From: Protea cynaroides
Lineage: Eukaryota > Streptophyta > Magnoliopsida > Proteales > Proteaceae
Direction: 5' to 3'
Assembly: GCA_028583415.1 (NCBI GenBank)
Contig: CM053268.1
Coordinates: 21,065,923-21,129,922 of the forward strand
DNA length: 64,000 nucleotides
Position 1 is the stretch's first letter, and each line of letters starts with the position of its first letter. Of this stretch, positions 59,096 to 64,000 are shown piece by piece. The position numbers and the translations under genes were made by a program. A model generated the notes under the pieces. It did no database searches, had not been told where the DNA came from, and was given only the letters and a program-made list of their open reading frames with translations.

Positions 59096-59400
59096 ATAAA
59101 TGCATCTCAACGGGAATACGCCGTTGATGGAGGTTCAAACTTGAGACAACTCCTTGTGCGCAACTTCACCAGAAAAACTCTTTGATTTTCAGGAGAGTTT
59201 TGCAGTTCCATATACCCTTCCAAACTGCTTTGGGAATCAATCTCAGTGAAGCCCTATTAGATGAAGAAGGGAGTAAGGACAGGGTCTCTTCTTTTTGTTA
59301 GACAGCATATGGTAAGTTGACTTAACTGTAAACCTACCAGATTTTGTTTCCTTCCAAATAAACTGATCTTCTTGATCAAAAAACACACTTATTTTCTAAA
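59096..59400 (-). pseudogene. LINE2 5' remnant: zf-RVT start
   Basis: The minus strand reads DQFIWKETKSGRFTVKSTYH, then IPKAVWKGIWNCKTLLKIKE and LRTRSCLKFEPPS in two frames. This is the front of the zf-RVT domain that continues at 52191. No RT core is seen upstream of about 59400, so LINE2 is 5'-truncated, as is usual for LINE insertions. Confidence 0.75.
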
Positions 59401-60624
59401 CGATCTCAACAAATAATCTAATTAAGCTCTTATGGTATAGATTAGACGTTAGAATAATAGGCCTAATGAAATACTAATGGGCCAAAAAAAAAACTACGAA
59501 AAAAGTAATACTAATGGGCCTAATAAAATACTTCATGGGGTTACGTTAACCCATCTACCAAATTAAAACCACAAAATAGTGGAAAATCCTAAGACTAAAC
59601 CCAACTACAATTAATAATGGGCCTAATAAAATATTTTCTTTTTCAAAGAGATCCGAGCTTGAGAAGGGGGAATCCAAGCTGGGATTCTATGTTTCAATAT
59701 GAAAATCTCCACTGCCATTAATAAAACCAATGAAAGGCTTTTGCATGGGATGAAACTCGATTCTCCTGTGAAACAAAGTTCCATTAGAAGAAGATGAGGC
59801 CGAAACAGAGAACCCATCTCCGGGATTCTTCATATCTGTGGTGCAGATCAAGTTTTCTATCATTGGACCGAAGGATTTCGTTTTAACTAGACAAAGCCCA
59901 GCCACCACAGTTGAGACCTCCTCTCTCACTGTGACTCTGTTTTCGCATTTAGGCTTTGGCCCAAAAGGAGGGAGGGAAGAAGAAACCTTGGGTTTTAGCT
60001 TCTTTTTTTTTTCTTAAGTTTTAAAAGGGCAAACATGTCATTTTATGAATCCCAAAGGTAATATTGCTATTAAATACTTAAGTGACGATACATCTTACCA
60101 ACTAATCAGATAGAGTATGATTGATACTTATTTTTCAAATTAGGGGAGTTGATTAACGTTATGGTCGAAAAAAAGAAGTGGTTGAATTAGGGATAAACCC
60201 CAAGAGAGATGGATGAAATTTTCCCCTAAATAAATAATAAGAAGCAATTTCAGGACTCCATCACTCTTCCTTCACTTGAAATTCCGCATTCATGTTTTTG
60301 AAAAGACGCCATCCATATATTGATTTATTTATTGAGTCAATTAATAAACTTTTCAAATTTTTTTTTTATCAAGATTGACGTAAACTACTACCACAGCAAT
60401 GCCAAGGAAGAAGAAGAGTCGCATGTTACGCATGCAATGGGAGATGAAAGGTGTACACATGCGTATTGATAAAAACATGTGCGAAATTATGTATATCGGT
60501 TGTAAAGATTTTAAAAATAAATAATCAATCCTTAAAAAGCCAAAGACAGAAAATAAAAAATGCACATCAAACATAATATCATATATATTTTTTTGCTACA
60601 CATTGGCTAAGATTATATAAAGTA
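59401..60624. other. Intergenic DNA with one unrecognised reading frame
   Basis: Four copies of a motif close to AATGGGCCTAATAAAATAC lie at 59456-59640. On the minus strand 59687-59929 is an 80-aa frame (GLCLVKTKSFGPMIENLIC, then RRIEFHPMQKPFIGFINGSG). It has host-gene-like composition and reads on past its stop after one codon, but I do not recognise it; it may be a gene fragment. The rest is AT-rich with nothing seen. Confidence 0.35.
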
Positions 60625-60800
60625 GGTTACATTTCTTCCACCTCCTCCAGGAATCTTAAAAGACTATCACCCCTTAACTTGACTGAAAATGTTTCTCATC
60701 TCCCCTGCTTTTGAAAATGTTCTCGTTCATTCAATTTGGTGATGAAATTTATCATCACCAATGTTTTTAAGACAATAATATCCTTAAAATTATAAAAAAA
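60625..60800 (+). repeat. Pack-MULE left terminal inverted repeat
   Basis: Pairs with 62360-62535. Long shared runs are GGAATCTTAAAAG, TAACTTGACT, ATTCAATTTGGTGATG and ATCATCACCAAT. Confidence 0.85.
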
Positions 60801-60944
60801 AAAACTTTTTTAAAAACCTATTAACTAATTTAAGAAAATAGAAAGAAAAAAAGAAAAAGAAAAAGAAAAAGAAAAGTAATTCTTCCATTTTGTCCGAACA
60901 CTTCCATTAGTCGATCTTCATTGTCTCCGGTGACATTATCTCCA

Positions 60945-61140
60945 GTTCCATCCTCAAGTATTTAGCCCCTTCTTTCTCCTACTCTGGCTTACGCTCGCCG
61001 CCGATGATCAGCACATTGTCGCCCTCCACCTGCAACTTGATGTTGTTGGATTTGAGTCCTGGCATGTCAATAACGAAGGTGTATGAGTTAGGTTCCTCTT
61101 TGACGTTGGCAGGTGTGGAAGCCATGGCTTCTTTCTTCTC
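60945..61140 (-). pseudogene. Captured fragment of a class II small heat-shock protein gene
   Basis: The minus strand reads [20 protein letters not shown], then [18 protein letters not shown] and [11 protein letters not shown], followed by a stop and EKEGAKYLRME. This is the start of the alpha-crystallin domain of cytosolic class II small heat-shock proteins, with the MPGLKS and DNVL signatures. The N-terminal region and the rest of the domain, including the C-terminal I-X-I motif, are missing. The intact proteins are ATP-independent holdases. Here it is a transposon-borne fragment. Confidence 0.85.
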
Positions 61141-61143
61141 TTC

Positions 61144-61720
<577 letters not shown>

Positions 61721-61864
61721 GAATCACTCCATGAACACAATCATTTTTTCCTCCTAGAGAAAATGAGAGGGATGGAGAGTAAGAGTATCCCTAAAATGTT
61801 AAATAGTAAGAATGGGAGCATCAACAGGATAGAGAGATTTAAAGGGTTTTTTTTATTCTAATGG

Positions 61865-61867
<3 letters not shown>

Positions 61868-61894
<27 letters not shown>
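61868..61894 (+). repeat. Poly-T tract of 27
   Basis: Uninterrupted T run just upstream of the DTW fragment. On the opposite strand it is poly-A, but it lies on the 5' side of the captured gene, so it is not a retrocopy tail for it. Confidence 0.95.
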
Positions 61895-61898
<4 letters not shown>

Positions 61899-61914
61899 GA
61901 GTTGAAGAGGATCC

Positions 61915-62289
61915 GTGGCTAAAGGTTGGGAAGCGGGGAATCATGGAGAATGGGTTGATTTTGAGGTGAAGCACTTGATCGTTTTGGATGGGACTTGGGG
62001 GAAGGCGAACAGAACGTACCATGAGAATCCATGGCTGAAGCTATTGCTCCATTTGAAGTTGGACCCAAGCAATATGAGCTTGTACAGCGAAGTGAGGCAC
62101 CAGCCGAAGGCCGGATATTTGTCTACCATTGAGAGCATTGTGAGTGCGTTAAAGGCTTCTGGAGATAATCGTGAAGGCTTGGATGAACTGTTGGATGTGT
62201 TTGAATCCATGGTTGTAGATCAGAGGCGATGCAGTGATGATAGGCTCTTTTTCGGTGAGTTGAAGATGAGGCGATTGGGAGAGTTTTGA
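61915..62289 (+). pseudogene. Captured C-terminal half of a DTW-domain gene
   Basis: 124 codons are open. After about 17 residues the product reads VKHLIVLDGTW, with the DxTW signature at residues 25-28. It continues with NPWLKLLLHLKLDPS, YSEVRHQPKAGYLSTIESI, LLDVFESMVVDQRRC and a stop at 62287. DTW proteins (DTWD1/DTWD2, bacterial TapT) add the aminocarboxypropyl group to uridine in tRNA. The N-terminal zinc-binding and substrate parts are absent, so this is not a full enzyme. It is carried inside the Pack-MULE. Transcription is possible because the frame is intact. Confidence 0.85.
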
Positions 62290-62359
62290 TAAATATCACG
62301 TTTTGTTTTTTTGGGATTTTAATTAATTGAATTCCATTAAACAATTTTGATAAATTTCT

Positions 62360-62535
62360 TTTAAATCAATCTGAGGGTATAATAGTCTAAAAAGTATTGG
62401 TGATGATGAATGCCATCACCAAATTGAATAAGAGAGATTATTTTCAAAAACAGGGGAGGTGGGAGACATTCTTAGTCAAGTTAGGAGGTGGTTGCCTTTT
62501 AAGATTCCTAGCGGGGAGGTGGGAGAAATTTACCC
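62360..62535 (-). repeat. Pack-MULE right terminal inverted repeat
   Basis: Reverse complement of the left terminal repeat with scattered mismatches. It ends in TTTACCC at 62535, giving a GGGTAAA terminus. Confidence 0.85.
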
Positions 62536-63343
62536 AATAAAATATGATGTTATGAAGAATTGCAGTTCTATTTTTTTATTTACTTATTTTTTTTAGTGTA
62601 CTAGTATGAATTTGAACATTCAAATTGCAGATATGTTGTTCGAGTACGATTTGAACTCTAGGAGTACATACAAATCATGTAAGTGTATGTACTGTGAAAC
62701 AAGATTATATAAATATATAGCGTACCTAAACAATAGATACAGCAGTTAACATTGAACAGACTGGAATACATCGATATGTGTGCTAATATATCTTAGATGT
62801 TTAGTTGACGGACTGACTGCTAAAAAAGATTTCTATTCATAAATCTGTGCATGGACGGTGCCAAACCCATCCACACCCCTATGGCTTCTTCAGCTCTTCT
62901 CTCTCTCTCTTCCGGTACATCCTTTTTGAATTCAACATGGTTGGAGCATTGAAATATCTCATTCGTGGACACATTTCAATAGCCGTCAATAAGGACACTT
63001 CATTGGGAAATCCAAAAAAAAAACGTTGAATACTTGAAAAACAGGACACCTTCATTGGGAAGTCCGCTTCAAAGTCTGGTTCAAAACTTTTAATACTAAA
63101 AAAACCAGGACAAAGCTAGTGAGCCTTCGTTGAAATACAAATAGATTAATATTTTCTACATTTTAAGTCAGAAAATCAACAAATGGTTATGTCATCTATG
63201 AAGCCATTGTAGTATAAGTACCCTTGCATTCGCCTCTGCTATTCCATCATCGATTCTTATATCATTAATTAATCCCTTATATTTTTTCCATTCATTCGTT
63301 CTTAGTTTTTCATCAAAAGTTCAGCATACAAAGCAAAGGAGAA
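62536..63343 (+). promoter_or_regulatory. Upstream region of the PKS gene
   Basis: No coding is seen. A TATA-like TATAAGTA lies at 63213-63220, about 125 bases before the ATG. The last 200 bases are homologous to the region before the PKS relic at 49.14-49.30 kb, but the TATA-like box is not conserved there. CT-rich tracts lie at 62893-62910 and 63275-63300. Confidence 0.5.
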
Positions 63344-64000
63344 ATGGGTTCCATTGGAGAGTTGTACGAAGCACAACGTTCTCAGGGTCCAGCCACTGTA
63401 CTAGCCATCGGCACAGCAAATCCATCCAACTTTACTTATCAGACCGACTTCCCAGATTTCTACTTCAGATCCACAAAGAGTGATGACAAAACTGAATTGA
63501 AGGAGAAATTCACTCGAATTTGTAAGTATTTGAAGTTCCAATAGTAACATAGGCCATACCATATTATCGTGTTATACTCACAATGAATCTACCTTTTGAA
63601 ATCCATTGAAACCCCTCACATAAAAAAGGATCAAACTGGAGACAATATTCTAATAAGAAATTTCTTGATGTTGTTAAAAAATGCAGGCAACAAATCAACA
63701 ATCATAAAACGTCATACTTTCATGACTGAGGAACTTATCAATGAAAACCCTGACTTCTTTGACCCCATGGCTCCATCGCTTGACGCCCGCCAAGATATTA
63801 TGGTGGTTGAAGTGCCTAAATTGGCTAAAGAAGCTGCAACAAAAGCCATTGAAGAGTGGGGTCAGCCCAAATCTAAAATCACCCACCTTGTATTCACTAC
63901 TATTTCTGGTGTCGATGCACCAGGCTATGATTTCCAGTTGATCAAACTCCTCGGCCTTTCCCCAAGTGTCCAACGTGTGATGATGTATCATCTCGGTTGC
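63344..64000 (+). CDS. Type III polyketide synthase (chalcone synthase family), 5' part
   Basis: Exon 1 is 63344-63521, the intron 63522-63686 (GTAAGT...TGCAG, 165 nt), and exon 2 runs from 63687 past the window. The intron splits the Cys60 codon T|GC, the position conserved in chalcone synthases. The protein has [20 protein letters not shown], then [27 protein letters not shown] and [19 protein letters not shown], and ends MMYHLGC; the final Cys is catalytic Cys164. These enzymes condense malonyl-CoA onto a starter CoA in the cytosol. Chalcone synthase has Thr132 and Met137; here Ile and Ala occur, and HLGC replaces QQGC. It is therefore probably a divergent PKS rather than a classical chalcone synthase. 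No frame breaks are visible. Confidence 0.93.

Noticed and set aside
61866..61896. Retrocopy origin of the DTW fragment
   Set aside because: The poly-T run is on the wrong side for a poly-A tail of that gene; capture by the surrounding MULE explains it better.

Overview
This is nuclear DNA of a flowering plant, probably a dicot. It has a CHS-type gene with its single intron at Cys60, plant L1-type LINEs, sirevirus-like and Tekay/Del-type LTR retrotransposons, a Pack-MULE and an endogenous pararetrovirus. Nearly everything left of about 60 kb is mobile or viral and decayed. The only plausibly active host gene is a type III polyketide synthase (PKS) that starts at 63344 and runs off the right edge. 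A promoter-plus-exon-1 relic of a second PKS lies at 49.1-49.5 kb on the same strand, so the window is a transposon-swollen stretch of a tandem PKS locus.

Layout. (1) 1-about 13.2 kb: two copies of an endogenous Caulimoviridae member arranged head to head as a giant inverted repeat, with arms of at least 5.1 kb and a 21-nt spacer at 5146-5166. Gene order is coat protein with zinc knuckle, movement protein, protease, RT, RNase H, as in cavemoviruses and solendoviruses. The right copy continues through a decayed downstream ORF, a TATA-bearing intergenic region, a 141-aa ORF and a tRNA-Met-like primer site. (2) about 13.2-49.1 kb: one LINE (LINE1, + strand) broken by a solo LTR (15442-17513, TSD ATTAC) and by element A (19467-47959, TSD CTTTC). 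Element A carries a Tekay-type chromovirus, element B (about 25428-46054), in its 3' LTR. B in turn carries a sister chromovirus, element C (34004-43110, TSD TAGCG). (3) 49.1-51.3 kb: PKS relic, LTR-like debris and a degenerate tandem array. (4) 51.3-59.4 kb: a second LINE (LINE2, - strand) split by element E (52192-59095), a relative of A. (5) 60625-62535: a Pack-MULE with long inverted termini holding fragments of a class II small heat-shock protein gene and a DTW-domain gene. (6) 63344-64000: PKS exon 1, intron and the start of exon 2, ending exactly on the catalytic Cys164 codon.

Most notable. Elements B and C both carry, divergent from gag, an antisense gene of the putative plant transposon protein type. 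Each has what looks like a 5'-UTR intron of nearly equal length (441 and 445 nt). Each also has a GGTCGA/GGTCGC inverted-motif array in the shared divergent interval. Elements A and E both end their coding region at the same place, after gag, protease and gag-pre-integrase, with no integrase or RT, so they look like an established non-autonomous family.

Assembly cautions: 24956-25438 is a run of homopolymers that replaces real LTR sequence, and the 500-N gap at 36852-37351 should hide about 2.85 kb of element C pol.
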